DNA from: Aristolochia californica
Lineage: Eukaryota > Streptophyta > Magnoliopsida > Piperales > Aristolochiaceae
Assembly: GCA_029961685.1 (NCBI GenBank)
Contig: JARWKL010000002.1
Coordinates: 32,580,908-32,644,907 of the forward strand
Reading direction: 5' to 3'
Length of the DNA: 64,000 nt
The notes under the pieces are model-generated. The model was given only the letters and a program-made list of their open reading frames with translations, did not search any database and was not told where the DNA came from. Shown here piece by piece: positions 29,753-40,369 of the stretch. Numbering within the stretch: the stretch's first letter is position 1; every line of letters begins with the position of its first letter. The position numbers and the translations under genes were made by a program.

Positions 29753-29925
29753 TCCTCCGTCATGGTTTCCTAACCGTGATATTTTTTGACAGGTATCCTC
29801 CGTCATGGTTTCCCAACCGAGATATTATTTTTTACATGGCTCATCATAGTTTCCCAACTGTGATATTTTTTGATAGGGTATCCTCCGTCATGGTTTCCAA
29901 ACCGTGATATTTTTTTATGGGGTAA
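29753..29925. repeat. Tandem array in C2
   Basis: Four units of about 43 bases with the core TCCTCCGTCATGGTTTCC and GTGATATTTTTT. A related array with longer units sits at the same place in C3. Confidence 0.85.
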
Positions 29926-30886
29926 AATAAATGATGATATGAGGCCACCTCTTCTTCAATAATAATGTCCCCAAAGAGACATAATAGCAGTAGCTATATA
30001 TAACACGATCATCTTCCAGCACATATAACATGAACCAAATAATAAAATTGTAAAAGAACCCATGAAATAATCCAATACAAAAATTTATTCTTAGATGCAC
30101 AAGCTTCATCTTTTGTGCTCCCCCTTTCTTGACTATTTTGGTCACATAAACTTATTCGCAACATATGAAATAAAATACCTCTTTCTTGTATTTCTTCTAC
30201 TTCTCCCCCTCAAGCTGGGAGGTAATGGCAATGCTCTCAGCTTGAACCAAATATCATAGATGTAGCAATAAGCCCAAATAACAGAGATGTAAAAATAATC
30301 CCTCAAACCATGGAGAAGTGAAATATTTTCCTGATATATGAACTCAAAATGTGACTCAAAACAATGGGCATAAATTCTAATTTTTCAATACAACATAATA
30401 CCAGCATGACCTTTGATTCTTACAATGCGAATATATCTTTAAATATAGGTCAGATTGACATAAAATTTTATTCTTCTGAAACTATAACATCTCTTCATAA
30501 AATATAATTATCAGAAAACAAATAATCGGATAGATTTTGGTCTCTGTCATCTGGCCGAAGTACGTATAGTTTCTCCTTTTTTTCTAGAATGACCATTGAC
30601 TATTCCAAGATCAATATCTCCTTATAAAAAACTCATACCAAGAATTGGTTGAATAGGTAATAAAATACACTTACATATATTTATTTTGATATATAATTCT
30701 CCACATAAAGTCTCTTTATTGAGAGAAAAAAATACCTCAGAAATTGAGGCTTTCTGCTGCCGCTTGAACCTCTTTTTCTATCTGACCTTTGCGGCTTCAA
30801 ATATTGATTTCTCTTTGTAGATAACTCAGATAAAAAATTTGTTGAATAGGTAAAATAATAGACTTACAAATATTTCGTTTGATATA

Positions 30887-31277
30887 TGTAGAATTTAGGA
30901 TCTCATGAAAGGAACTTTAGATCAACAAGAAAGAAGAAGAAGAAGAAGAGAGAAGGAGAAGAGAAGAAGAAGAGCGTGGAAGAAGAGAGTTTGGATTAAG
31001 GAAGAAGAGGGTTCCGTCAAAAAGAAAAATGAGGGCTGGACGAATTTGTGGAAAGAGAGGAGAGTGCTTCAATGCCCTACCTCTTAGCCAATGCCTTTAT
31101 TTATAGTTTTATAATACCCTTAAGGCTACAACTTCATAAAACAAAAGACATAAAAGGAACACATATTTACACTTCTATGCCATCTTTATGGAAAGTACCA
31201 TATTTTACACATATGCCACTCCTTTGACGTGTGGGCTTCTTGTCTTGAGCTCGTGGGCTTGAGCCCATCTTCCAACA
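30887..31277 (-). mobile_element. Solo LTR of C1 family
   Basis: 391 bases, TGTAGAATTTAGG to TCTTCCAACA, flanked by ATATA on both sides (30882-30886, 31278-31282). It is very similar to the C1 LTRs. No internal sequence, so a solo LTR inside C2. Confidence 0.92.
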
Positions 31278-31632
31278 ATATATATTTCTCCATATAAAGT
31301 CTAGTTCTTGATAGCAATAAATACCTCGGAATCTAAAGATTGTTGTTACTGCTCGAACCTTTTTGAAATCTGACCTTCGCTCATTCAAATATTGATATCG
31401 CTCTTTAGATAACTCAGATTGGAACAAATCATTTTTCCTTGGAAATTAGACTCAAATATCTTTCTATAAAAATATATTTTTCAATATGAAAAACTACGTA
31501 GAGAGGTTAAAAATGCAAAGAAAATTATGGGTGTAGGGACTGAAAAAATAACTACGAACCTTGACCTAGGGTTTAGGGTTTAGATAAAAGGATCACATTA
31601 CCTCCGTGAGTTGACCAAGTCAACTCACAGAA
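31278..31632 (-). other. C2 leader region
   Basis: Non-coding. It repeats motifs seen at 30640-30880 (TATATTTCTCCATATAAAGTC, CTTTAGATAACTCAGAT) and matches the C4 leader at 60055-60390 on the opposite strand. It includes a short inverted repeat GAGTTGACCAAGTCAACTC (31609-31627). Confidence 0.6.
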
Positions 31633-32011
31633 TGATATGAACTCCATAGCATCTAGAGTAACTAGTAGACGTAGACGGTAGCTTATGTAATTTCCAGCTT
31701 TTTTCAATTAATAGGTATTGATGTAATTTCCTTCAAACTTATGGCCCTTTCGTTGGCCTTTGTTGGTGTGCGTTCCCTAATCTTTATAGGGACGTCGACT
31801 GATGAATGAAAGCAAGTATTGATCAAACTCAGAAGTAGACGAGATCTGATTCTCTCTCTGATGAGGTCCAAGGTGGAGTTTACTTCGAAAGCTCATTAGT
31901 TTATCGAAATTGGTCGTTCAAAGAATCCTAAAGCCTCCCTAACGAAGTAGTCCAATCTGGAATCGAGGGGAGATTGTCGGGTGACACGATCCATGGCGAG
32001 GGAACTCAACA
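31633..32011 (+). repeat. G4 5' LTR
   Basis: TGATATGAACTCC (TG kept, rest mutated) to GGAACTCAACA. An ATG at 31993 begins the LTR-borne gag frame (MARELNN). Confidence 0.9.
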
Positions 32012-33120
32012 ACTTGGTATTAGACAGGACCACCATCGGTGATTCCTCCTCTCCAGCTGATTTGTGCAACTCCATTGAAGAGATTTGGCTTGAATCCCAA
32101 GCACTTCAGAATGAGAATGCAGCCATCCAAACCGAATAAATGCAAGAAATCAAGGAGGCTATTCTCCAAATTAATATGCGCCTCGGTGAATGGGTTCCAT
32201 GGGATGCTCCTCTACCTGGAAGTTCCAACAGACATTTCGATCAGTCACCAATGCCTCCACCCCCAATGCCTCCTTTGCTCCCAGCTCATCCAATTCCAGG
32301 GGAGACTCACGAGTACAACCATTCCACCATGCCCAGGTATACCAAACTCGATTTCCCAATGTATAATGGGTCCTCGGACCCACTAATGCCGTGAATCCTC
32401 TTGAAAGAGAGGGGTGCCTTCGGATTGCAACGGTGTGACCAAGTTTTTTGGAACCAACGAACCCAGCCCGAGGACAGGGTTCCTTTAGCTACCTTTTTTA
32501 CATGCTCGACGAAGCACAGCTGTGGTATCACCAATTTAATTATGAGCATCATGTGTATGATTGGGAAATTTTTAAAAATTACTGTATGTTGAGGTTTGGT
32601 CCACCAACACACAACAATCCTCTCGGGGATTTGGTCAATCTCAAGCAAATAGGTTCCATCGAGAATTATCAGAAACACTTTCAGGAAAGGCTTGCCCGAG
32701 CCAGTCAGTTGGTGCATCCCAGTCAATATGTTCATTTGTTTACTGTCGGCCTAGTTGAGGCACTTCGTCTAGAAGTGGAATTACATGACCCCCCATCTTT
32801 AGCACATGCTATGAATTTGGCACGTACACTGGATGCCAAGCAAAGAATTATGAAAGGATCCCTGGGGCGTGGAATTATGAAAGGATCCGAGTGGCACCAG
32901 GTGCCCCACCACCCCACAATGCCCCTCTACCCCAAGGGCCACCTCCTTCCCATACATCAGAGACTACCAAGTCCACACCCCCACCACAATATATTCGACG
33001 CCTTTATAAATCATAAATGGACCAGAGAAGGGCTCAAGGGTTGTGTTTTAATTGTGATGAAATATTCCTGCCGAGGCACTTATGCAAAAGGTTGTTTTGG
33101 TTAGAGGTGGAAGATCCATA
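31993..33120 (+). pseudogene. G4 gag
   Basis: Starts in the LTR and crosses the primer site as LNNLVLDRTTIGDSSS, parallel to G3. Stop at 32137, then frameshifts around 32395. Capsid parts: MPRYTKLDFPMYNGSSDP, FYMLDEAQLWYHQF, RFGPPTHNNPLGDLVNLK, FQERLARASQLV. It ends near the knuckle CFNCDEIFLPRHLC in another frame (about 33041). It would encode the particle shell protein. Confidence 0.88.
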
Positions 33121-33780
33121 GGATATCACACAAACAGTAGAGGAGGAAGACACTGAAGTGGAAGAACCAACAATTTCCATTCACGCCATGATGGGATTAC
33201 ACATCACCAACACTATGCAGGTCCACACTGGCATCCAAAACCTCAAGTTACTTGCACTGGTAGACTCAGGCAGCACCCACAATTTCCTCAGCCAACCAGC
33301 AGCCCAACAGTTGGGCTTGCCACTTCAAAAAAATTCTGGCATTTCAGTCTCTGTCGCTAATGGGGAAAAGGTTACCAGCATGGGGTTATGTTCAGCAGTG
33401 ACATTTGTTATTGAAGGACACACCTTTGAGGCAGATTTTTTGGTCATACCACTTGCTGGGTTTGATTTGGTATTGGGAATTAAATGGTTGCAGCAGTTGG
33501 GTCCGATTTTATGGGATCTCAAGTCCCTTACTATGAGTTTTATGCAAGCTCACCAACAACTCACATTACATGGCACGCATGGCAAGTTACCATGCACTCT
33601 CCAGAATATCAAAGTTATGGACTTCGATCGCTATCATTTAAACGCACTCCTGACAGAATTTGTTGACTTATTTTAGGAGCCCGCTGCACTTCCACCCATA
33701 CGAGCTTGTGATCATCGTATCCATTTTAAGTTAGGCACAGAGCTAGTAGTGGTGCGTCCATACCGCTAACCACATTTTCA
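33121..33780 (+). pseudogene. G4 aspartic protease
   Basis: 172-codon frame 33158-33673: ISIHAMMGL, active site LVDSGSTHNFLSQPAA, SVSVANGEKV, IEGHTFEADFLVIPLAGFDL, GIKWLQQLGPILWDL. It ends at a TAG where LFQ is expected (CAG to TAG), followed by a linker with another stop (PYR-stop-PH). Catalytic residues are intact. Confidence 0.9.
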
Positions 33781-35090
33781 GAAAGATGAGATAGAGCGCC
33801 AATGTCAACATATGTTAGCTCAAGGAATTATTTAGCCCAGCCACTCACCATTTTCGTTGCCAGTGTTGTTGGTCAAAAAACATGACTACTCTTGGCGCTT
33901 TTGTGTAGACTACAAAGAGCTCAACACTCATACGATAAAGGATAAATTTCAAATACCAGTGGAGGAAGAACTATTGGATGAGTTACATGGGGCAGAATTA
34001 TTCACTAAGCTGGACTTGAAATTCGGCTACCATCAGATTTGGGTACACCCTGACGATGTTGAAAAAACTGCATTCCGTACGCATCATGGTCATTTTGAGT
34101 TCTTGGTTATGCCATTTGGGCTGTCCAACGCCCCTTCCACCTTTCAGGCACTTATGAACGAGGTATTTCGCCCATTCTTACACAAATATGTTCTAGTATT
34201 CTTTGATGATATATTAATATATAGTAAGAATTGGGAAGAACACATTCAGCACTTGCGCGAAGTATTCAACCTCCTGCATTCCCATCATTTATTCCTCAAT
34301 AAATCCAAATGCGCTATGGGTACCCCAGAGGTCGCTTATTTGGGTCATGTCATCTCAGTCTCTGGGATTAAAGTGGACACCAGCAAAATACAAACAGTGA
34401 TTGTTTGGCCTACTCCACATTTCGTCACGGCTTTACCGAAGCTTTTAGGCCTGGTCGGATATTACAGGAAGTTCATTCATGACTATGGCCAGATTGCGGC
34501 GCCGCTTAACAACTTAATTAAGCGTAATGCCTTCACATGGTCGGCGATAGCAGATTCCTCTTTTCAGTAGTTGAAACATGCTATAGCCTCTGCACTGGTT
34601 CTCCAACTACCAAATTTTGAAGAACCATTTTTTATTGAATGTGATGCGTCCAGAGGGGGCATTGGCGCAGTCTTACAACAACACAGTCATCCCATAGCAT
34701 ACTTCAGCCACCACCTTGCCCCGCACCAACACAAATTAGCTGCGTATGAAAGGGAACTTATTGGCTCAGCCAAAACCATTCAACATTGGAGGCCCTATCT
34801 TTGGGGTCGCCACTTTGTGATCCGGACCGACCACTGCAGTTTGAAATACTTGTTGGAGCAACGTATCACTACATCCCCACAACAACATTGGTTTCAGGTG
34901 GAGTACAAACCCAGCCACCTTAATAGGGGGGCAGATGTCCTATCTCGCCGAGATATGTTGGAACCACATCTACATGCTATCAATTATCCCCGGGTTCTTT
35001 TGCTCGATTCAATCAAAGTTGAAATTCAGTATCATCCAGAGCTTATGGAACTGTATCAAAAAATTGATCAACGCACTATGGACAGCAGTT
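33781..35090 (+). pseudogene. G4 RT-RNase H
   Basis: RT 33857-34567: [48 protein letters not shown], all catalytic acids present. The TAG at 34568 (Gln expected) splits it from RNase H, which runs from 34571 in an open frame: IECDASRGGIGAVLQQ, YERELIGSAKTIQHW, LSRRD. In between, about 16 residues after QQHW (the LTKLMGFDF-type segment) are missing. Confidence 0.92.
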
Positions 35091-36425
35091 GGGAAATTCA
35101 GGACCGCCTCATATTATATAAGAATCGCATTTATCTCCATCACACTTCTGCACTACTCAGCAGCATTATATCTTCCTTTCACGACAGCACTCATGAGGGC
35201 CAGCAGACGACATATTTTCGTATTAGTCGTGATTTCTATTGGAGGGGCATGAAATGTATGATAGCTGAATATGTATCTGCGTGCCAAGTTTACCAACGAA
35301 ACAAAGCAGAATCCTTACACCTTGCAGGCCTGTTGTAACCTCTTCAGCTACCTTCACAGGTATGGGCAAATATTTTCATGGATTTTATAGAAGGCCTTCC
35401 AAACTCTTCCTAAAAATCTATTATTTTTGTAGTGGTGGATAGGTTTTCCAAATATGGGCACTTCCTTGCCCTGGCGTATCCTTATACGGCAACACATGTC
35501 GTTCAGATTTTCATGGACCAGATTGTCCTCCTGCATGGCTTACCACAATCCATCACAAGTGACAGACATGCAATATTCACAAGTACCTTCTGGAAAGAAC
35601 TATTCAAATTATAGGGCACCAAATTGGCTTTCTCGTCTGCATACCACCCTCAAACAGATGGCCAAACTGAAGTGGTCAACCGCACTATTGAGATCTATTT
35701 GTGACGTTTTGTGGGGGACACTCCCAAACGTTGGGTACACTGGCTAGCCTGAGCAGAGTATTGTTATAATACCTATTACCACACAACACTGGGCACCACA
35801 CCCTTCAGGGTGGTATATGGGTGCAACCCCCCTCGTCTCTTATCTTATGAACCGGGTTCATCTCGAGTAACGATGCTAGACCAGGCTTTGGGGGAACGGG
35901 CTACTATGCTTGCACATGTCAAAGTTCACTTGCAGAAAGCTCAAGACACTATGAAGCACTATTATGACAAGGGTCACCATGACCTTTCTTTTTCTCCGGG
36001 AGATTATGTATGGATTAAACTTCAACCTTACCGCCAACTTTCCATTATAGCAGCCAAACGCCACAAACTTTCTCCCAAATATTATGGCCCCTTTCAGGTG
36101 TTGGCTCGTATTGTTAGTGTTGCTTATCGTCTAAAACTCCTACCAGACGCCAAGATCCATGATGTCTTCCATATCTCTCTCTTGAAGCCATTTTGCAGAG
36201 ACTCACTAATGCTTCGCACACCCTTGCCACCAGTTCACGAGAGTCGTGCTCTTCCAACCCCACAAAATGTATTGCCTACTCACAAAGTCCAGGGATTGTG
36301 GGAGATTTTAGTCCAGTGGGCTGACACAAATCTACTAGTAGCCTCCTGGGAACCACTCGAGGAATTCCGGGCCCTCTACCCCACCTTTGAGCTTGAGGAC
36401 AAGCTCTTTTTTCAGGAGGGGGTGA
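35091..36425 (+). pseudogene. G4 integrase and chromodomain tail
   Basis: HHCC region HDSTHEGQQTTYF ... ACQVY; the last Cys of CQIC is Tyr. Core: [23 protein letters not shown], broken by stops at 35335, 35413, 35612, 35701 and 35749. The open end 35810-36442 has [29 protein letters not shown] and LVQWADTNLLVASWEPLEEF, FELEDKLFF. A shift just before the LTR makes the frame end WTP instead of DVMDS. Confidence 0.9.
36414..36425 (+). promoter_or_regulatory. G4 polypurine tract
   Basis: AGGAGGGGGTGA directly before the 3' LTR. Confidence 0.85.
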
Positions 36426-36803
36426 TGTTATGGACTCCATAGCATCTAGAGTAACTAGTAGACGTAGAGGGTAGCTTATGTAATTTCCAGCTTTTTCAAT
36501 TAATAGGTATTGATGTAATTTCCTTCAAACTTATGGCCCTTTCATTGGCCTTTGTTGGTGTGCGTTCCCTAATCTTTATAGGGAGGTAGGATGATGAATG
36601 AAAGCAAGTATTGATCAAAATTAGAAGTAGATGAGATCATATTCTCTCTCTGACGAGGTCCAAGGTGGAGCTTCCTTCGAAAGCTCATTTGTTTATCGAA
36701 ATTGGTCGTTCAAAGAATCCTAAAGCCTCTCTAATGAAGTAGTCCAATCTGGAATCAAGGGGAGATCGTCGGGTGACATGATCCATGGCGAGGGAACTCA
36801 ATA
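36426..36803 (+). repeat. G4 3' LTR
   Basis: TGTTATGGACTCC to GGAACTCAATA (CA mutated to TA). Partner of 31633-32011. Confidence 0.92.
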
Positions 36804-36811
36804 TAGAACCT

Positions 36812-36823
36812 GCTCTGATACCA
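36812..36823 (-). promoter_or_regulatory. C2 primer-binding site
   Basis: The minus strand reads TGGTATCAGAGC exactly, abutting the C2 5' LTR. Confidence 0.9.
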
Positions 36824-37261
36824 TGTTGAATTTATGGAAAAGTGAAATGCATCATTGACATCAATAACTTTTTGTAATCAGAGTACATAAACCTTTATGT
36901 ATAATACAGGAAGGTAGTAAAGTCCAATTACAATAAAACTACCCTTGTCCCAATTACACCCAAACTCTAACACTGAAAGATAAGTCCTAACATAAATAAA
37001 TAACTCAATATAGATAAAAGACAAACATAACTCAAACTAAAACTCTTCTTTGACGTGACCATAAGATAAGATAATTTTGTGAGTCCTTGATCTTCCAACT
37101 GATGTGATAAGGATGACAACTCATGGTAATCATTGTGGGTCCTACTTCTTATGGGCTTGGGCCCATCTTGTGGGCTTTCCTTGGTCGTGTGACCCATCTT
37201 ATAATAATCTCAGATATGTGGGCCTTCCTTGGTCGTGCGGGCTTGAGCTTATCTTCTAACA
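36824..37261 (-). repeat. C2 5' LTR
   Basis: 438 bases, TGTTGAATTTATGG to TCTTCTAACA. Its outer end meets C0 integrase sequence directly, without the G7b sequence that flanks the other LTR. Confidence 0.9.
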
Positions 37262-37530
37262 GAAACATATTCTTTGGCATTATCACACTGGAGAATTTTT
37301 ATTTTCTGACCAAATTGTGTGAGTACCATAGCATGAAATGACTTAAAACTAAATGGTATCTTAGAACGCTCCTTAAATATATACAACCAAGTGTGAAATC
37401 ATCAATAAATGTAATAAAATATTTTGCTTGAGAAATGTTGGAGACACTCAAGGGTCCCCAAACATTAGTATGAATTAAAGAAAATAGAGTAACACTTTTG
37501 ACTTATGGACAAGGAGAGTATGTACTCCTT
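37262..37530 (-). pseudogene. Copia C0 integrase core fragment
   Basis: Minus strand DNAKEYVS, then sequence parallel to C1 23105-23390: the integrase stretch covering the second catalytic Asp and the part before it, back to a TYSP-like motif. It continues, after a gap of roughly 60 bases, the fragment at 26204-26365. It is cut at 37530 by another LTR. Confidence 0.8.
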
Positions 37531-37806
37531 TGATGAAATCATCTAAATTGAGTTGAATTATCTTTGGTAAGTGTACATAAATTCTATCACTCCTCCACTA
37601 TAAATAGAGGAGCTTGTATTCATAATAATATCATCAAAGCAAGGAGTTCTCTCCTCTCAATCTCTCGTGTAGAGTTCCTTCTCCTTCTCCTTCTTCTTTT
37701 CTTCTTCTTTCCTCTCTACACGAGAGCTCTCTCTCTCCTTCTTGTTTTTTTTCTTTCCCTCTCTCACCTTGATCAAGATATTATTAATGGGGTCCTAAAT
37801 TCAACA
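37531..37806 (+). repeat. Non-autonomous element 5' LTR
   Basis: Starts around TGATGAAATC and ends TCCTAAATTCAACA, followed by the primer-like site TGGTATTAGAAC (37807-37818). A TATA box TATAAATA lies at 37599-37606 and a long CT-rich stretch downstream (37670-37765), as in a transcribed leader. The exact start is inferred from where C0 homology ends. Confidence 0.65.
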
Positions 37807-38191
37807 TGGTATTAGAACATCAAATTTAGGATCCTCACATCAAGGTAATGCTCTAAGAAGATATGATCAAAGCCACTTAAAGAAGGCACCTTACGAAGCA
37901 AGATTGAAGCTCATGAGCTATGTTTTTTTTTTGTTTCTGATATTATTAATTTATGCTACTGGTTTTCAGATGTTAGAAGATGGTTTAGAGATGTGTTTAT
38001 GAATGCTTCATTTTATAAGATTATATAAATATATGCATCTTGGATTAGAAGAAGTTACCAAGGCAGTTTTGTCGCTTTTGAAAAATCTTTGACCGAGACC
38101 AGTTTATATTGAAATTTTTATATAAAGAATTATAATTCTGTGGGAATTCCCTGATAAAGAAGATTTGTGTTGAGCCTATCATGAGTGATTA
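37807..38191 (+). other. Interior of the 37.5 kb LTR element
   Basis: Non-coding, AT-rich. It is interrupted by G5 at GATTA and resumes at 43487-43536 before the G7a LTR cuts it off. No domain seen. Confidence 0.5.
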
Positions 38192-38610
38192 TGTTATGGA
38201 CTCCATAGCATCACGAGTTATCCACAGGCATAGGAATTAAATTATGTCAATTTACTTTTAATGTAATTTCATTTGGTTTGGTTTGGTTTAGATGTAATGT
38301 GGCATGAACCACTTGACCTATGGGTCACTTTTGTAATTCCATCCTCAATCCTATTTAGGGGGATGTCAAGGGAAGAAGAAAGCAAGTATTGAGAAAATTA
38401 GAGTAAACAGGTCAGATTCTCCCTCAGAGGTCTAGGTCGGATTCTCCCTCTAAGGTCCAAGTTGAGCTTCCTTCAAAACTCCATCATTCTATTTGATTTC
38501 CATCATTCCACGTTCCAAAAACAAGAATCCTCTTCCAGTGTCAAGAACAACCATGGAGGGAAGAGAGGAAAGAAGGGTGACTCGATCCATGGCTCGTGAA
38601 TAACCTAACA
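38192..38610 (+). repeat. G5 5' LTR
   Basis: TGTTATGGACTCC to TAACCTAACA, 419 bases. ATG at 38553 begins MEGREERRVTRSMARE, followed by a TAA (the 3' LTR has GAA there). Confidence 0.93.
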
Positions 38611-39600
38611 TCTTGCTATCAAACAGGTCCACCCTTGGGGATTCCTCTTCCCCTAAGGATTTGAGGCAATTAGTTGAAGATAATCGGCAGAGGACAGACC
38701 TTCAGGCTCAATCCCTAGAAGAAGTGTGTTAGACAACCTCTGACCTGCGTGAGGACATAAAATCCATGGATGCTGCCATCCAAGCTCTCCTCTGGTGACA
38801 AGATGACTATGGTACACGAGCACAACCACCGGCAGCCTACTCTCCACTGGCCGACCACCATCAATTCCACCGACCACCTCCCCCACAACCACCAATGCGT
38901 CATCACAATCCCCATTTGGGGCCTGTCGCTCAGGGACCAAATAAGGTTCCCAAGTATTTAAAACTTGACTTTCCTACATATGATGGGTCTAAGGACCCCT
39001 TGATTTGGTTAGCCAAGTGTGATCAGTTCTTTTATCATAAAAAAAACACCTACGGATGAGAAAGTTTATTTTGCGCCCTATCACATGCTCGATGAAGCGC
39101 TTCTATGGTACCACCAATTCCGAAATGACCAATTGGTTCAGGATTGGGCAACCTTTAGGCAGTCTTGCATGATGAGGTTTGGTCCTCCAACTAGTAGCAA
39201 TCCATTGGGTGAATTAATCAATTACAAGCAAACTGGATCACTAGAAGTGTATCGAAAGACCTTCATGAAAGGTTAGCCCGAGCAAACCAGTTTGTCAGTC
39301 ACACCCAGTATGTTCATATTTTTACTACAGGTTTGACAGGAGCTTTGAGACTGGAAGTTGAATTACATGGTCCTACAGATTTGGACCACGCTCTGAATTT
39401 AGCCAAGTCAATTGAGCACAAGCAGCGGTTTCTAAAGGAGTCACTGATCAGAAAACTAACTTGGCCAGGAAGGCCCAATGCCACTGTGCCAACCCCTTAT
39501 TATGGACCTCCACGTTCTGGAGCCAGTGCAGCCCCACGCCCAGACAACTCTAACTCGGCTCCACCTGCTCCTTACTTCAAAAATATGAACAGATAGGAAA
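38553..39600 (+). pseudogene. G5 gag
   Basis: LTR-borne start, then across the LTR end as NILLSNRSTLGDSSSPKDLR (the primer site TTGCTATCAAAC is decayed). Stops at 38601, 38729 and 38796. Capsid: PKYLKLDFPTYDGSKDPLIW, PYHMLDEALLWYHQF, RFGPPTSSNPLGELINYKQ. A shift after YRKTF, then LTGALRLEVELHGPTDLDHA. It ends before the knuckle at 39600. Confidence 0.88.
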
Positions 39601-40265
39601 TGGATCAGAGAAAGGCCAAGGGCCTTTGTTTTAACTATGATGAACAATATGTATATGGTCACCATTGCAAAAAATTATTCAGTATATGTCTGTGGGAGGA
39701 TGGTGACGACATACTACCAGAGGAGGAGATTGTGGAGATAGACCAAGAGGGTCCAGAGATTTCCCTTCATGCCATGACTGGTCTATGCAGTTCTAGTACC
39801 ATGCAGTTTAAATCCCAGTTACATCATCTAAAGTTACCGGCTTTAGTTGACTTGGGTAGTACACATAATTTCATCAGTCAGCCGGCGGCAGAGCAACTTG
39901 GGTTAGTGGTCCAGCAATAGACTGGCCTTTCTATATCAGTAGCCAATGGGGCTAAAATTAATAGTGTGGTTATATCTCCAGCCACACACTTTGATATTGA
40001 GGGACACACATTTATTGCATATTTCCTGGTGATTCCACTTTTAGGATTCGATTTGGTACTGGGAATTAAATGGCTACAACTGTTGGGGCCAATACTATGG
40101 GATTTTCAAGCTCTGACCATGTCCTTTACAGAGGACCACCGTCAGATTATATTGCATGGCACCCAAGCACCAGTGCCCTACGCACTATAGGGTGTTCAGG
40201 TCCAGACCACGGCCAACTGTAAGTTAACTCAATTACTTACAGACTTTGAGGATATCTTTTAGGAC
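39600..40265 (+). pseudogene. G5 zinc knuckle and protease
   Basis: The knuckle reads CFNYDEQYVYGHHC: the second Cys is Tyr. The protease active site reads LVDLGSTHNF, so the Ser of DSG is Leu (TCG to TTG). A TAG at 39918 (Gln expected) and further stops at 40188 and 40261 follow. Remaining signatures: SVANGAKI, IEGHTFIAYFLVIP, FDLVLGIKWLQLLGPI. Confidence 0.9.
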
Positions 40266-40369
40266 CCTACTGCTTTATCGCCAATTAGGCACTGTGATCA
40301 CCGTATCCGTTTGAAAATGGGCACTGAGCCTGTAATGGTGCGTCCTTATCTTTACCCCACTTACAGAAG

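Larger units (their letters stand above)
29329..30886 (-). other. C2 interior, non-coding
   Basis: No coding domain seen. It contains the 3' purine tract, a run of 39 G, one A and 9 G (29682-29730), the tandem array at 29753-29925 and, from about 30600, an AT-rich block repeated after 31278. The same opening 600 bases occur in C3 (from 51567). Confidence 0.6.
31633..36803 (+). mobile_element. Gypsy element G4
   Basis: 5,171-base plus-strand element inside the C2 leader, with 379- and 378-base LTRs, primer site, gag, protease, RT, RNase H, integrase, chromodomain tail and purine tract. Flanks CAGAA (31628-31632) and TAGAA (36804-36808) are a target duplication with one C-to-T change. The LTRs differ at about twenty positions by eye, so it is older than G3. 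Many stops sit at former Gln, Arg and Trp codons. Confidence 0.92.
28903..37261 (-). mobile_element. LARD-like copia-type element C2
   Basis: Minus-strand element with LTRs 28903-29328 and 36824-37261, an exact primer site (36812-36823), a purine tract beside the 3' LTR (CTCCCCCTCAAGTTGGGGG) and no recognisable protein domains. The interior holds a tandem array, a long G run, duplicated AT-rich blocks, a solo C1-type LTR and the complete gypsy G4. The 5-base flanks do not match (CATGG left, GAAAC right), so the ends probably come from different insertions. Confidence 0.85.
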
